Assembly (NCBI GenBank): GCA_002404155.1
Contig: DHJC01000027.1
Span: forward strand, 1-35,970
Reading direction: 5' to 3'
From: Chloroflexi bacterium UBA4730
GTDB taxonomy: Bacteria; Chloroflexota; Limnocylindria; P2-11E
Length of the DNA stretch: 35,970 nt
Positions within the stretch are counted from its first letter, which is position 1, and each line of letters opens with the position of its first letter. Positions 22,698-31,210 of this stretch are shown piece after piece. Made by a program: the position numbers and the translations under genes. A model generated the notes under the pieces. The model made no database searches. It was not told where the DNA came from and worked only from the letters and a program-made list of their open reading frames with translations.

Positions 22698-23576
22698 CTA
22701 GGACTCCGGCGGCCTCCAGCCTCGCTGCCGGAGGTGGTCGCGGAGGGCTGGACCGACGTCGGCCCGGCCGAGTGCCTGGTCCACGAACGCCGTCACGTAG
22801 CCCGCCCGGTCGCCGGCGTCGTAGCGGTCTCCCGCGAGCTCGACGGCCCAGACCGGCTCCCGCGCCGCGAGCGCGCTCACCGCGTCGACCAGCCAGATCT
22901 CGCCGCCGCGCCCCGGCGCAAGGTGTTCGAGGAGCCCGAAGATCGCCGGCTCGAGGACGTACCCATGGACCGCCGCGAGGTCGCTCGGAGCCGCGGCGGA
23001 AACCGGCTTTTCGACCATCCCGCTCACTCGGAAGACGCCCTGCTCGAGCCGCCCGGCGAACATCCCGTACCGCGGGGCCTGGTCCCGAGGCACCCGGGCG
23101 GCGCCAGCGACGCTGCCACCAAGGCGGTCGCGGACGTCGAGCATCTGGCGCAGCGCCGGCGTCGGACCGATGACGATGTCGTCGCCCCAGAGCATCGCGA
23201 AGGGCTCGTCGCCGACGACCTCCCGGGCGATCAGCACCGCGTGCCCGTTCCCCTTCGCCTCGTGCTGGACCACGACCTCCACCTTCGCCAGACCCTCCGG
23301 CCGCTTCAGCGCGGCGAGCTCCGAGGCGCGTCCTTCGGCGCGAAGGCGCGCCTCGGCGCGGCCGCTGGGCTGGAAGTACGCGGCAAGCGACTCCTTCCCC
23401 GGCGCCGTCACGAGGATGACCCGCTCGATGCCCGCCGCCGCGCACTCGGTCACGACCAAGTCGAGTACCGGCGTGTCGACGAGGGGCAGCAGCTCCTTCG
23501 GGACGCTCCGGCTGAACGGGAGGAACCGCGTCCCGAGTCCGCCTGCCGGGATGACCGCGGTGCGGACCGGCTTCAT
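22698..23576 (-). CDS. galU: UTP-glucose-1-phosphate uridylyltransferase
   Basis: Produces UDP-glucose for glycans and glycolipids. 292 residues, typical for bacterial GalU. N-terminal nucleotide-binding motif AVIPAGGLGTRFLPFSRSVP with KELLPLVDTPVLD; VVVQHEAKGNGHAVLIA and FAMLWGDD in the core; GMVEKPV and an AGDRYDAGDRAGYVTAF block near the C-terminus. All sugar- and UTP-binding motifs are present. The ATG overlaps the metalloprotease stop by four bases. The 117-bp gap to the Rpf-like gene holds a candidate promoter for the latter. Confidence 0.94.
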   Translation of the reverse strand: MKPVRTAVIPAGGLGTRFLPFSRSVPKELLPLVDTPVLDLVVTECAAAGIERVILVTAPGKESLAAYFQPSGRAEARLRAEGRASELAALKRPEGLAKVEVVVQHEAKGNGHAVLIAREVVGDEPFAMLWGDDIVIGPTPALRQMLDVRDRLGGSVAGAARVPRDQAPRYGMFAGRLEQGVFRVSGMVEKPVSAAAPSDLAAVHGYVLEPAIFGLLEHLAPGRGGEIWLVDAVSALAAREPVWAVELAGDRYDAGDRAGYVTAFVDQALGRADVGPALRDHLRQRGWRPPES

Positions 23577-25486
23577 TGCCTCGCGCTCACCGACACGGTG
23601 AACCCGACGGTCTCCGTCGAGCGCGGGGCGAGCCCGGTGACCGCGATGATCGGCGCCCTGCGGTCCTTCGAGCCGTCGACGTCGAGCTCGAGGGTGCCGT
23701 CCTCGACGATGTGGCGCTCGACGGTCGGCGTCGCCCCGAAGTGGATCACCTGCACGATGTATCGCTGCGTCACGACGTTCGAGGAGCGGATGAAGCCGTT
23801 CGCGGTCCAGCCCGCGTCCGACTCGGCGTCGTCGCTGAAGCCGATCTCCGGGATCGCCACGTCGTCGAGAGCGAAGCCGTTGAAGTTCAAGGCCGCGTCG
23901 GTGACGTACTCGAAGCGGAGCTGCACCTTCTTGCCGGCGTATGCGCTGAGATCGGCGGTCTGCTTCACCCACGCCGGTTTCGTGCCACCGCCCGACTTGC
24001 CGGTCATCCCGTTCCCGAGGTTGTTGCCATTCGGGTCGTCCGCGGTGGTGGCCTCGGTCTTGAGCGTCGTCCAGCTCCGTCCGTCGGTCGAGATGGCGGC
24101 GTACGCGTAGTCGAAGTCCGGCTCGACGTCGAACCAGCTCCAGAACGACAGCGTCGCCTTCGTGACGCTCGAGAGGTCGACCGTTCGCGTGAGCGTCGAG
24201 TCGAGCCCGTCGACGCGATCCGACCACCAGGTCATGTGGCCGGAATGCGCGTCCGTCGGGATGATCCGCTGGGTCGTCTGGCCGGTGAACGTCACGTGCA
24301 CCGGCGTCTGCGGCAGCGCGATGTACCGCGCCGCGTACTCGTGGACCGTGGTCTTCAGGTCGGCACCCCCGGACGCGCGGTCCTGCGCCGACGGTGCGGC
24401 GGCGGTGAGCCGGTTGCCCGCGTACGCGTATTTCGCGTCGGGGTTGGCGCCGATCATCGCGTTCGCGGCGACGAAGTCGGCGAACTGCTCCTCGACGCCC
24501 GGCTGCCCGCGGGCCTTGAGGACCGTATCCACGTCGAGCGGGGTGTCGATCCCGTGGGCGAGCAGCGCGTTCATCAGGTCGTCGCCGCCGGCGTGCTCGC
24601 GGAGGAACTCGAGGAACAGCAGTGCCGCGCCGTAGTGGAGCGTCGCGTCCTTGTCGAGGTCGCTCCAGTCGTTCAGCTGGGTGTCCGGCTGGCGCAGGTA
24701 GAGCTGGTCGAAGCCGCCGTTGTAGCTCGCGAACCGCTCGCACAGCTGGGCGTGCCCTTCGGTGAACCAGACGATGGATCGCACCCGCTTGTTGAACTGG
24801 ATCATGTGACAGAACTCGTGGGCCAGGACGCTGTAGAAGTAGTCGGTCGCGAACCGGGGCGCCGCGGAGTTCACGTAGATCATCTCGCGCTCCGCTGAGA
24901 ACTGGTTGATCCACACCGGGAGCTCGTCGGCCGACGAGAAATAGCCGGCCGCGCGCCCCGGGATCCGGGCCACGAGGATGTCGATGCGCTGGTCCGCGTC
25001 GATCCCTGGCGACCATTCCGACCCGTAGGCCGCCCGATCCGCGGGATAGATCTTCGTCTCGAACGTGGTCGCGGTCGTCTGGACCGCCGCGAGATCGACG
25101 GTCACGCCGTCCTCGATCCACCACTTGGAGTGGTCGGTGAGGATCCGGAGCGTCGCGCTCACCTTCAGGTTCTTCTTCGCGTCGAAGTCGTAGATCCAGA
25201 ACTGCGTCTGGGCGCCCACGGCCTCGTCCAGCACGGCCTGGCGGGCCGGCGTGAACGCCGCGGCCGGCTGGCCGTCCCGGCCGCGAAGCCGGCGGGTGAG
25301 ATCGAAGAGATCCGCGACCGGCAGCGGGTTCTTCGCGAGCAGAGCAGTCATGTCCTGCACCGCCGGTCCGCCCTGGCTCGGCTCCGGCGTCCCGGTCGGC
25401 TCCGGCGTCCGGGTCGGCTCCGGCGTCGCGACGCACGCCACGGCGACCAGCGCGACGACCAGGCCGAGTCGCAGCGGCCTCAGCAC
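23573..25486 (-). CDS. Secreted zinc metalloprotease (HEFxH, M30/M6-like), probable lipoprotein
   Basis: 637 residues from GTG 25486, which overlaps the alr stop region by seven bases. Signal sequence RPLRLGLVVALVAVACVATP: the Cys suggests a lipobox, though imperfect. A Thr-Pro-Glu-Pro repeat linker follows. The protease core has HEFCHMIQFNKR (H223, E224, H227) and WFTEGHAQ with a likely third ligand E243, a pattern close to hyicolysin (M30) and related gluzincins. The C-terminal half is beta-rich, with DLSSVTKATLSFWSWFDVEP and ADLSAYAGKKVQLRFEY blocks as in immune-inhibitor-A (M6) MAM-like domains. Peptidase family is therefore uncertain, but a zinc protease acting outside the cell is well supported. 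Confidence 0.8.
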   Translation of the reverse strand: MLRPLRLGLVVALVAVACVATPEPTRTPEPTGTPEPSQGGPAVQDMTALLAKNPLPVADLFDLTRRLRGRDGQPAAAFTPARQAVLDEAVGAQTQFWIYDFDAKKNLKVSATLRILTDHSKWWIEDGVTVDLAAVQTTATTFETKIYPADRAAYGSEWSPGIDADQRIDILVARIPGRAAGYFSSADELPVWINQFSAEREMIYVNSAAPRFATDYFYSVLAHEFCHMIQFNKRVRSIVWFTEGHAQLCERFASYNGGFDQLYLRQPDTQLNDWSDLDKDATLHYGAALLFLEFLREHAGGDDLMNALLAHGIDTPLDVDTVLKARGQPGVEEQFADFVAANAMIGANPDAKYAYAGNRLTAAAPSAQDRASGGADLKTTVHEYAARYIALPQTPVHVTFTGQTTQRIIPTDAHSGHMTWWSDRVDGLDSTLTRTVDLSSVTKATLSFWSWFDVEPDFDYAYAAISTDGRSWTTLKTEATTADDPNGNNLGNGMTGKSGGGTKPAWVKQTADLSAYAGKKVQLRFEYVTDAALNFNGFALDDVAIPEIGFSDDAESDAGWTANGFIRSSNVVTQRYIVQVIHFGATPTVERHIVEDGTLELDVDGSKDRRAPIIAVTGLAPRSTETVGFTVSVSARQ

Positions 25487-26637
25487 CGAACGTAGCCGTC
25501 GGCGAGGGTCTTGGTCGCGACGACCCGTCCGCCGCGCAGGTACCGGCGCGGGACGCGCGGCTTGATCGACGTCACCACCTCGTAGTTGATGGTGCCCCAC
25601 GCGCGGGCGAGGTCGTCGGCGGTGAGCGTCGCGCCCTGCTGCGTACCGATCACCACGACCGCATCCCCCGCCTTCACGTCACCGATGTCGGTCACGTCGA
25701 GCATGACGTGATCCATCGCGACCCGCCCGACGATCGGCACCGCCGTGCCGTGGACGAGCAGCGAAGCGCTCCGAGCCAGGCGCGAGAGCCCGTCGCCGTA
25801 CCCCACCGGCACGGTCGCGATCCGGCCCTCGCGCGCGAGCCGGTATTCATGCCCGTACGACACGCCGGTCCCCGGCGGGACGTCGGCGACGCGATGGACC
25901 CTCGAGCGCCAGGTGAGCGCCGGACGTAGCACGAGCGTGGCCGCCAGATGCGGCGCGGCATCAAGGCCGTAGAGGGCGAGGCCCGGTCGCACGGCCGTGA
26001 CGCGCGATCGCGGAGGCAGGCTCGCGACACCGCCGGTCGCGCTCGTGTGCACCCAGCGCGGCACGCTGATCGCGTCAAGGAACGTGTCGAACCGATCGAG
26101 CTGCTCGGCCGCCGGCCCAAGGTCCGGCTCGTCCGCGCGCGCAAGGTGCGTGAAGACACCATCGACGTGCACGCCGGCCAGCTTGCCGATCGCGGCAAAG
26201 CGCGCCGCGGCGTCGACGAGCGGGGCGCCGAGCCGAGTGAGGCCGGTATCCACCTTGAAATGCAGAGCCACGGTCTTTCCCGCCGCGCGGGCGGCCTCGG
26301 CCAGCGCCTGCGCGCCTTCGATGTCCCAGACCGTCACGGCGAGGTCGAGCGCCACCGCGGCATCGCGCTCAGCTTGCTCCTGCGCCCCGAGGAGCACGAG
26401 GAGCGGCTCGCGTGGGCAGGTCCGCCGCAGCACCACCGCCTCCTCGACCGTCGCGACGGCGAGTGCCGCGGCACCGGCGGCGATCGCCGTTTCGGCGATG
26501 GCCTCGGCGCCGTGACCATAGCCATCGGCCTTCACCACCGCGATGACGTCCACGCCTGCGCGATCGCGGACCGCGCGCGTGTTCGCGGCGACCGCGTCCA
26601 GGTCCACGTCCGCCATCGTCGTGCGGAGGATCGTCAC
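25480..26637 (-). CDS. alr: Alanine racemase
   Basis: PLP enzyme converting L-alanine to D-alanine for peptidoglycan. 385 residues from GTG 26637. PLP lysine K36 in VVKADGYGHGA. HFKVDTGLTRLG and the barrel strand VFTHLARADEP follow. The second catalytic base is the Tyr in GVSYGHEYR, and the C-terminal beta domain has IVGRVAMDHVMLDVTD and WGTINYEVVTSIKPRVPR. The GTG overlaps the nnrD stop (GTGA), with ATG 26616 as an alternative start. The pairing of nnrD and alr is common in bacteria. The gene ends within the start of the metalloprotease gene. Confidence 0.96.
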   Translation of the reverse strand: MTILRTTMADVDLDAVAANTRAVRDRAGVDVIAVVKADGYGHGAEAIAETAIAAGAAALAVATVEEAVVLRRTCPREPLLVLLGAQEQAERDAAVALDLAVTVWDIEGAQALAEAARAAGKTVALHFKVDTGLTRLGAPLVDAAARFAAIGKLAGVHVDGVFTHLARADEPDLGPAAEQLDRFDTFLDAISVPRWVHTSATGGVASLPPRSRVTAVRPGLALYGLDAAPHLAATLVLRPALTWRSRVHRVADVPPGTGVSYGHEYRLAREGRIATVPVGYGDGLSRLARSASLLVHGTAVPIVGRVAMDHVMLDVTDIGDVKAGDAVVVIGTQQGATLTADDLARAWGTINYEVVTSIKPRVPRRYLRGGRVVATKTLADGYVRC

Positions 26638-27536
26638 GAGCCCCTCAGGATCTCGCGCATCGCGCGCGGCAAGGCCGCGGCGATATCCGACGCGAGGGCC
26701 CCCGACTCCCCGATCTCGCTCGCGAGGAGCGCGCCCGCGCGGCCGTGGATCCACACGGCCGCGTACGCCGCGGCGAGGGGCGCGAGCCCGCGCGCGAGGA
26801 ACGCGGCGACCGCGCCGCCAAGCACGTCGCCGGAGCCCCCGACGCCGAGGGTCGGGTTGGGCAGGTCATGGACGAAGGTCTTCTTCCCGTCGGTGATCAC
26901 CGTCACCGGCCCCTTGAGGGCGACGACGGCACCCCACTCGCGCGCGTGCCGCTCGGCGAACGCGATCCGGCCGCTCCCGGCCGGCACGACGCGCCCGGCA
27001 AGGCGGGCGGCCTCGCCGTCATGCGGGGTGAGGACGCACCGTTGCGGGATGAGCTTCGTCCAGTCCTCGGTTCGCGCGAGGGCGTTCAGGCCATCGGCGT
27101 CGACGACCGTCGGGGTCCCGCGGGCGTTGCGGAGCATCGCGGCGACGAACTCGTCCGTGCCGGCGGCGTGCGACAGGCCTGGGCCGATGAGCATGGCCTT
27201 CACCTTCTCGCCGAGCACAAGCGTGAGCTGGGCCGCCGCGGCTGTGGCGACGACCCCCGGCTGGGCTTCGGCGAGCGGGAACAAGGTGAGATCCGGTTCG
27301 CTGCCGGCGATCGCTTCGACGACGGAGCGCGCGCTCGCCACGATCACGACACCCGCACCGCAGCGCGCGGCGGATCGCGCCGCGAGGACGATCGCGCCGG
27401 GATAGCGCGTCGAGCCCCCGATGACGAGCACTCGGCCGCGCTGCTCTTTGCCGGCGGCCGCCGGGAGTGGCTTCAGGACAGCGCGGACGGCGCGGGCGGT
27501 CAGCGCCGCGGGCGCGATCTCTTTCGCGGCGCTCAG
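26634..27536 (-). CDS. nnrD: ADP-dependent (S)-NAD(P)H-hydrate dehydratase
   Basis: Repairs hydrated NAD(P)H. About 300 residues, the ribokinase-fold dehydratase domain only, with no NnrE epimerase domain in front. Motifs: GRVLVIGGSTRYPGAIVLAA, MLIGPGLS, TVVDADGLNALA, VLTPHDGEAARL and the catalytic GVGGSGDVLGG. The start is the problem: in this frame there is no ATG, GTG or TTG between acpS and the domain. The only candidate with coupling geometry is CTG 27536, overlapping the acpS stop as CTGA. The 93 upstream open codons are antisense-like arginine-rich sequence overlapping acpS. The stop overlaps alr. Confidence 0.88.
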   Translation of the reverse strand: MSAAKEIAPAALTARAVRAVLKPLPAAAGKEQRGRVLVIGGSTRYPGAIVLAARSAARCGAGVVIVASARSVVEAIAGSEPDLTLFPLAEAQPGVVATAAAAQLTLVLGEKVKAMLIGPGLSHAAGTDEFVAAMLRNARGTPTVVDADGLNALARTEDWTKLIPQRCVLTPHDGEAARLAGRVVPAGSGRIAFAERHAREWGAVVALKGPVTVITDGKKTFVHDLPNPTLGVGGSGDVLGGAVAAFLARGLAPLAAAYAAVWIHGRAGALLASEIGESGALASDIAAALPRAMREILRGS

Positions 27537-27922
27537 GCCGGCCCCGCGCGCGTCCCCACGGCCACGGCCACCGCGAGGTCGCGGATGTGGGAGATGCTGA
27601 CCGCGAGCGGCGACGTCAGACCGAGCGCACGGCGGCGCTCCTCCGCACGCCCGTGCAGCGCGACGATCGGCTGGCCGAGCGGGGTGCGCCTGATCTCGAT
27701 CTCCCGCCAGCCGACGCCGCGGATCCCGAGCCCGAGCACCTTCGACACCGCTTCCTTTGCCGCCCACCGCCCCGACAGATGGAGGATGTTCCGGCGGCAA
27801 TACGCGCGCTCCCACTCGGTGTACACGCGCCGCAGGAATCGATCCTCGTGGCGATCGAGCACGCCCTTGATCCGCACCGTCTCGATGATGTCGATCCCGA
27901 CCTCGTTGGTATCGTTACTCAA
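27533..27922 (-). CDS. acpS: Holo-[acyl-carrier-protein] synthase
   Basis: Transfers 4'-phosphopantetheine from CoA to ACP, activating fatty-acid synthesis. 129 residues, family-typical. VGIDIIETVRI holds the metal-binding Asp, and the second motif YTEWERAYCRR leads to LSGRWAAKEAVSKVLGLG with the catalytic Glu/Lys. C-terminal SISHIRDLAVAVAV is the end of the fold. The start appears to be TTG 27922, eight bases inside the end of glmS. It lies between glmS and nnrD; the acpS-nnrD-alr order is common in bacteria. Confidence 0.93.
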   Translation of the reverse strand: MSNDTNEVGIDIIETVRIKGVLDRHEDRFLRRVYTEWERAYCRRNILHLSGRWAAKEAVSKVLGLGIRGVGWREIEIRRTPLGQPIVALHGRAEERRRALGLTSPLAVSISHIRDLAVAVAVGTRAGPA

Positions 27923-29762
27923 CGGTCACGGCCTTTGCGAGGTTGCGCGGCTGATCGACGTCGTTGCCGCGGCGATCGGCGATGTGGTATGCGAGGAGCT
28001 GCAGCGGGACGACGGCGAGCGCCGGGGACAGCAGCTCGTTCGTGGCCGGGATGCGGATGATCTCGTCGGCGTGCCGCACGATCTCTTCGTCGCCGTCGGT
28101 CGCGAGCGCGATGACCACGCCCGCGCGCGCCCGGACCTCCTGGATGTTCGACAGCATCTTCTTGTAGACGGAGTCCTGGAGCGCGATGGCGACGACGGGC
28201 AGCGAGCTGTCGATGAGCGCGTTCGTCCCGTGCTTCATCTCCCCGGCGGCCGTCCCCTCGGCGTGGATGTAGCTCAGCTCCTTCAGCTTCAACGCGCCCT
28301 CGAGCGCCGTCGGGTAGTTCACGCCGCGGCCGAGGTGCAGGAAGTTGCTCGCCGTGTGGTAGCGGTACGCGAGTGCCTTGAGCTTCGGCTCCTCGCGCAG
28401 CACCGCGTCGATGAGCGTCGGAAGATGGAACACCTCCGCGAGGAGCTTCGCTGCCTCGGCGTCCGGCACCGTCCCCCGCCGCTGGGCCAGGTAGATGGCG
28501 AAGAGGTAGAGGTCGACGATCATCGCCGTGTACGCCTTCGTCGAGGCGACGCTGATCTCCGGCCCCGTGTGCAGGTAGACGACGTCATCGGAGACACGGC
28601 TCGCCTCGCTACCGAGCACGTTCACGAAGGTCAGCAGCCGCGCGCCGCGCCGCTTCCCCTCCTGCATCGCCGCGAGCGTGTCGGCGGTCTCGCCGGACTG
28701 GGTCACGGCAATGACGAGCTGGCCCTTCGATACGACCGGATCTCGGTACCGGTACTCGGACGCGATCTCGACGTCGCAGGGGATCCGCGCGAGCCGTTCG
28801 ATGAGGTACTTGCCGATGAGCGACGCGTGGTACGCCGTCCCGCAGGCGACGAACGTGATGCGCGGCAGCGCCTTCACGTAGGCTTCGTCCATCTTCAGGT
28901 CCTCGTCGAAGATGACCCGCCCGGTCCCGCGATCGACACGGCCGAGCAGGGTGTCCGAGATCGCCCGAGGCTGCTCGAAGATCTCCTTGAGCATGAAGTG
29001 CTTGTAGCCGGACTTCGCCGCGGCGATCGCGTCCATCGCGACCGTACGCGCGGGCCGTTCGATGGTCGCGCCGTCGGCGATGCTGCGGAAGCGGACCGCG
29101 TCCGGCGTGACGATGGCGAGGTCCCCGCCTTCGAGGAAGCTCATCTGGCGGGTGTGCTCGAGCAACGCGGTCATGTCCGACGCGACGAAGTTCTCCCCTT
29201 TGCCATGCCCGACGATGACCCCGCCGGCGTTGCTGATGCGCGCCGCGACGATCGTCCCCGGATCGGACGTGGAGATGAACGCGAGGGCCGCGGCGCCCTC
29301 GAGCCGCGGCAGCACGGCGAGCGCCGCATCCTCGAGCGACTTCCCCTGCTTGAGCTCGTCCTCGAGCAGGTGCACGACGACCTCGGTGTCGGTCTCCGAG
29401 GTGAAGGTGTGCCCGGCCGCGATGAGCGGCGCCTTCAGCGCCTGGAAGTTCTCGATGATCCCGTTATGGATGACCGCGGTCGCTCCGGTGCAGTCGACGT
29501 GTGGGTGGGCGTTCTGCTCGGTCGGGCGCCCGTGGGTGGCCCAACGGGTATGGCCGATGCCCGTATCGCCCGCCGCGGGACGCTGCGCGACGACCGCGGC
29601 GAGATTGTCGAGCTTCCCTTCGGCACGGCGCACTTCGAGGGTGTGGTCGCGCTCGACAGCGACACCCGCGGAGTCGTAGCCGCGGTACTCGAGCCGGCGC
29701 AACCCGCTCATGAGGAGTGGCAGTGCCTGGCGCGGTCCGGTGTAGCCGACGATCCCGCACAC
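27915..29762 (-). CDS. glmS: Glutamine-fructose-6-phosphate aminotransferase (isomerising)
   Basis: First step of UDP-GlcNAc synthesis: fructose-6-P plus glutamine gives glucosamine-6-P. 615 residues from GTG 29762. The start is fixed by chemistry: codon 2 is the catalytic Cys (CGIVGYTGPRQ), which must become the N-terminus after Met removal. The Ntn amidotransferase domain contains YRGYDSAGVAV and HTRWATHGRPTEQNAHPH. Two SIS sugar-isomerase domains follow (VACGTAYHASLIGKYLIE, AVTQSGETADTLAAM, and EGTAAGEMKHGTNALID). The C-terminus ends PRNLAKAVTVE, as in the family. glmM is 91 bases upstream, and a strong hairpin lies just before the start. Confidence 0.97.
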   Translation of the reverse strand: MCGIVGYTGPRQALPLLMSGLRRLEYRGYDSAGVAVERDHTLEVRRAEGKLDNLAAVVAQRPAAGDTGIGHTRWATHGRPTEQNAHPHVDCTGATAVIHNGIIENFQALKAPLIAAGHTFTSETDTEVVVHLLEDELKQGKSLEDAALAVLPRLEGAAALAFISTSDPGTIVAARISNAGGVIVGHGKGENFVASDMTALLEHTRQMSFLEGGDLAIVTPDAVRFRSIADGATIERPARTVAMDAIAAAKSGYKHFMLKEIFEQPRAISDTLLGRVDRGTGRVIFDEDLKMDEAYVKALPRITFVACGTAYHASLIGKYLIERLARIPCDVEIASEYRYRDPVVSKGQLVIAVTQSGETADTLAAMQEGKRRGARLLTFVNVLGSEASRVSDDVVYLHTGPEISVASTKAYTAMIVDLYLFAIYLAQRRGTVPDAEAAKLLAEVFHLPTLIDAVLREEPKLKALAYRYHTASNFLHLGRGVNYPTALEGALKLKELSYIHAEGTAAGEMKHGTNALIDSSLPVVAIALQDSVYKKMLSNIQEVRARAGVVIALATDGDEEIVRHADEIIRIPATNELLSPALAVVPLQLLAYHIADRRGNDVDQPRNLAKAVTVE

Positions 29763-29773
29763 GGCCTTCCTAA

Positions 29774-29792
29774 TCTCCGGCTCTGCCGGAGA
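29774..29792 (-). promoter_or_regulatory. Hairpin in the glmS leader
   Basis: TCTCCGGC, loop of three, GCCGGAGA: a perfect eight-base-pair stem ending 11 bases before GTG 29762, next to the purine-rich TTAGGAAGG ribosome binding region. It has no downstream U-run, so attenuation or translational control is more likely than simple termination. The leader is too short for a glmS ribozyme. Confidence 0.6.
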
Positions 29793-29846
29793 CACGCCCC
29801 GGCGGGTTGTTCTCGCTCGTCGGGGCCACGCCCCTCCTCGCTCGTC
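29793..29846. repeat. Two pairs of short direct repeats between glmM and glmS
   Basis: CACGCCCC occurs at 29793 and 29827 (34 bp apart) and CTCGCTCGTC at 29812 and 29837 (25 bp apart). They fill most of the intergenic gap and may be degenerate duplications or binding sites. Confidence 0.5.
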
Positions 29847-29853
29847 CAGTCAC

Positions 29854-31182
29854 CTACGCGAGCGCCTCCATCGCTTCGGCGGCGAGCGATTCGGCGATCC
29901 GCCGGGCCATCGCGTCGTCCCGAGCCTCGACGGTGATGCGAAGGACCGGCTCGGTCCCTGACGCGCGCACGACCAGGCGGCCGGCCGTACCGAGCTCGGT
30001 TTCCGCGTCGCGTACCGCCGACGAGAAGCGCGTGACGTCCTTCCACTCGCGGCGCCGCGGCGCCATCACGTTCTTCGTGATCTGCGGCCAGCGCTCGACC
30101 TCACGCGCGAGCTCGGCGAGACTGCGGCCCTCGTCCCGCATGAGCCTGAGCACCTCCAGCGCGGTGAGGATCCCGTCGCCGGTCGTCGTGAACTCGCGGA
30201 AGATGACATGGCCGGACGGCTCACCGCCGAACTGGGCCTTCCGCTTGTCCAGCTCTTCCCAGACGTAGCGGTCGCCGACCTGCGTGCGGATGAGACCGAT
30301 GCCGTCCCGCGCGAGCGTCGCCTCGAGACCGCCGTTCGTCATGACCGTGCCGACCACCAGCTTCGGGTCGAGCTTGCCGTGCTTCGCGAAGTGCCGCGCC
30401 GCGAGCGCGAGCACGAAGTCCCCGTCCAGGACGGTCCCCGTCCCGTCCACGGTCATCACCCGGTCGCCATCACCGTCGAAGGCGAAGCCGACGTCCGCCT
30501 TGTGCTCGACCACCGCCTTCTGCAGCGCCGCCGGCGCGGTCGCGCCGCAGCCGAGGTTGATGTTCGCGCCGTCCGGCGTGTCGAAGAGCGTGAGGACATC
30601 CGCGCCCGCGCGGGCGAAAACGGCGGGCGCGACGCGGTACGTCGCACCGTTCGCGCAGTCAAGCACGACCCGCACCCCCTCGAACTTCGGGGCGAGGCCG
30701 CCGAGGAAGTCTTCGTACTTCTTCACCAGCCCCCGGACGTCGCCGATGAGCCCGATCCCGCCCTCCGTGGGCCGTGGCAGCGTCGCGTCCTGCTCCATCG
30801 CGGCCTCGATGCGATCCTCGGTCGCGTCGGGCAGCTTCAGTCCGCCATGATCGAAGAACTTGATGCCGTTGTCCGGCGCGGGATTGTGCGAGGCGCTGAT
30901 GACCGCGCCGGCGACGACGTCCTCGGTGCGCGCGAGGTAGGCCAGACCGGGCGTCGGGATGTGGCCGACGAGGCGCACGTCCATGCCGACCGAGCAGAGG
31001 CCCGCGGCGAGCGCGCTTTCGAGCATCCGGCCGGAGCGGCGGGTGTCGCGGCCGATGATCACCGAGTGGCCCGGGCCGCCCAGCACGTGACCCGCCGCGC
31101 GCCCGAGGCCCAGCGCGAGCTCGGGCGTGAGGTCAAGGTTCGCGACCCCGCGGACACCGTCGGTGCCGAACAGGCGCGTCAT
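29854..31182 (-). CDS. glmM: Phosphoglucosamine mutase
   Basis: Converts glucosamine-6-P to glucosamine-1-P, between GlmS and GlmU. 442 residues. N-terminal RLFGTDGVRGVAN, phospho-acceptor S98 in VISASHNP, metal loop FAFDGDGDRVM, sugar-recognition loop GGEPSGHVIF, and the phosphate-binding C-terminal RASGTEPVLRITVE are all intact. It starts 28 bases after cdaR. In Firmicutes the cdaA-cdaR-glmM order is conserved and CdaA binds GlmM, and the same order here suggests the same link between c-di-AMP and wall precursor supply. Confidence 0.97.
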   Translation of the reverse strand: MTRLFGTDGVRGVANLDLTPELALGLGRAAGHVLGGPGHSVIIGRDTRRSGRMLESALAAGLCSVGMDVRLVGHIPTPGLAYLARTEDVVAGAVISASHNPAPDNGIKFFDHGGLKLPDATEDRIEAAMEQDATLPRPTEGGIGLIGDVRGLVKKYEDFLGGLAPKFEGVRVVLDCANGATYRVAPAVFARAGADVLTLFDTPDGANINLGCGATAPAALQKAVVEHKADVGFAFDGDGDRVMTVDGTGTVLDGDFVLALAARHFAKHGKLDPKLVVGTVMTNGGLEATLARDGIGLIRTQVGDRYVWEELDKRKAQFGGEPSGHVIFREFTTTGDGILTALEVLRLMRDEGRSLAELAREVERWPQITKNVMAPRRREWKDVTRFSSAVRDAETELGTAGRLVVRASGTEPVLRITVEARDDAMARRIAESLAAEAMEALA

Positions 31183-31210
31183 GCGCGAGGCCCGGCGAGA
31201 GCGAGCGTTC

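Noticed and set aside
29763..29853. glmS ribozyme upstream of glmS
   Set aside because: The gap is only 91 bases and shows a simple hairpin, not the nested pseudoknot core; a ribozyme would need more sequence.
26745..29936. A 1063-codon open frame on the plus strand opposite nnrD, acpS and glmS
   Set aside because: Crosses three real genes in antisense, has no recognisable domain, and is explained by high GC third positions.
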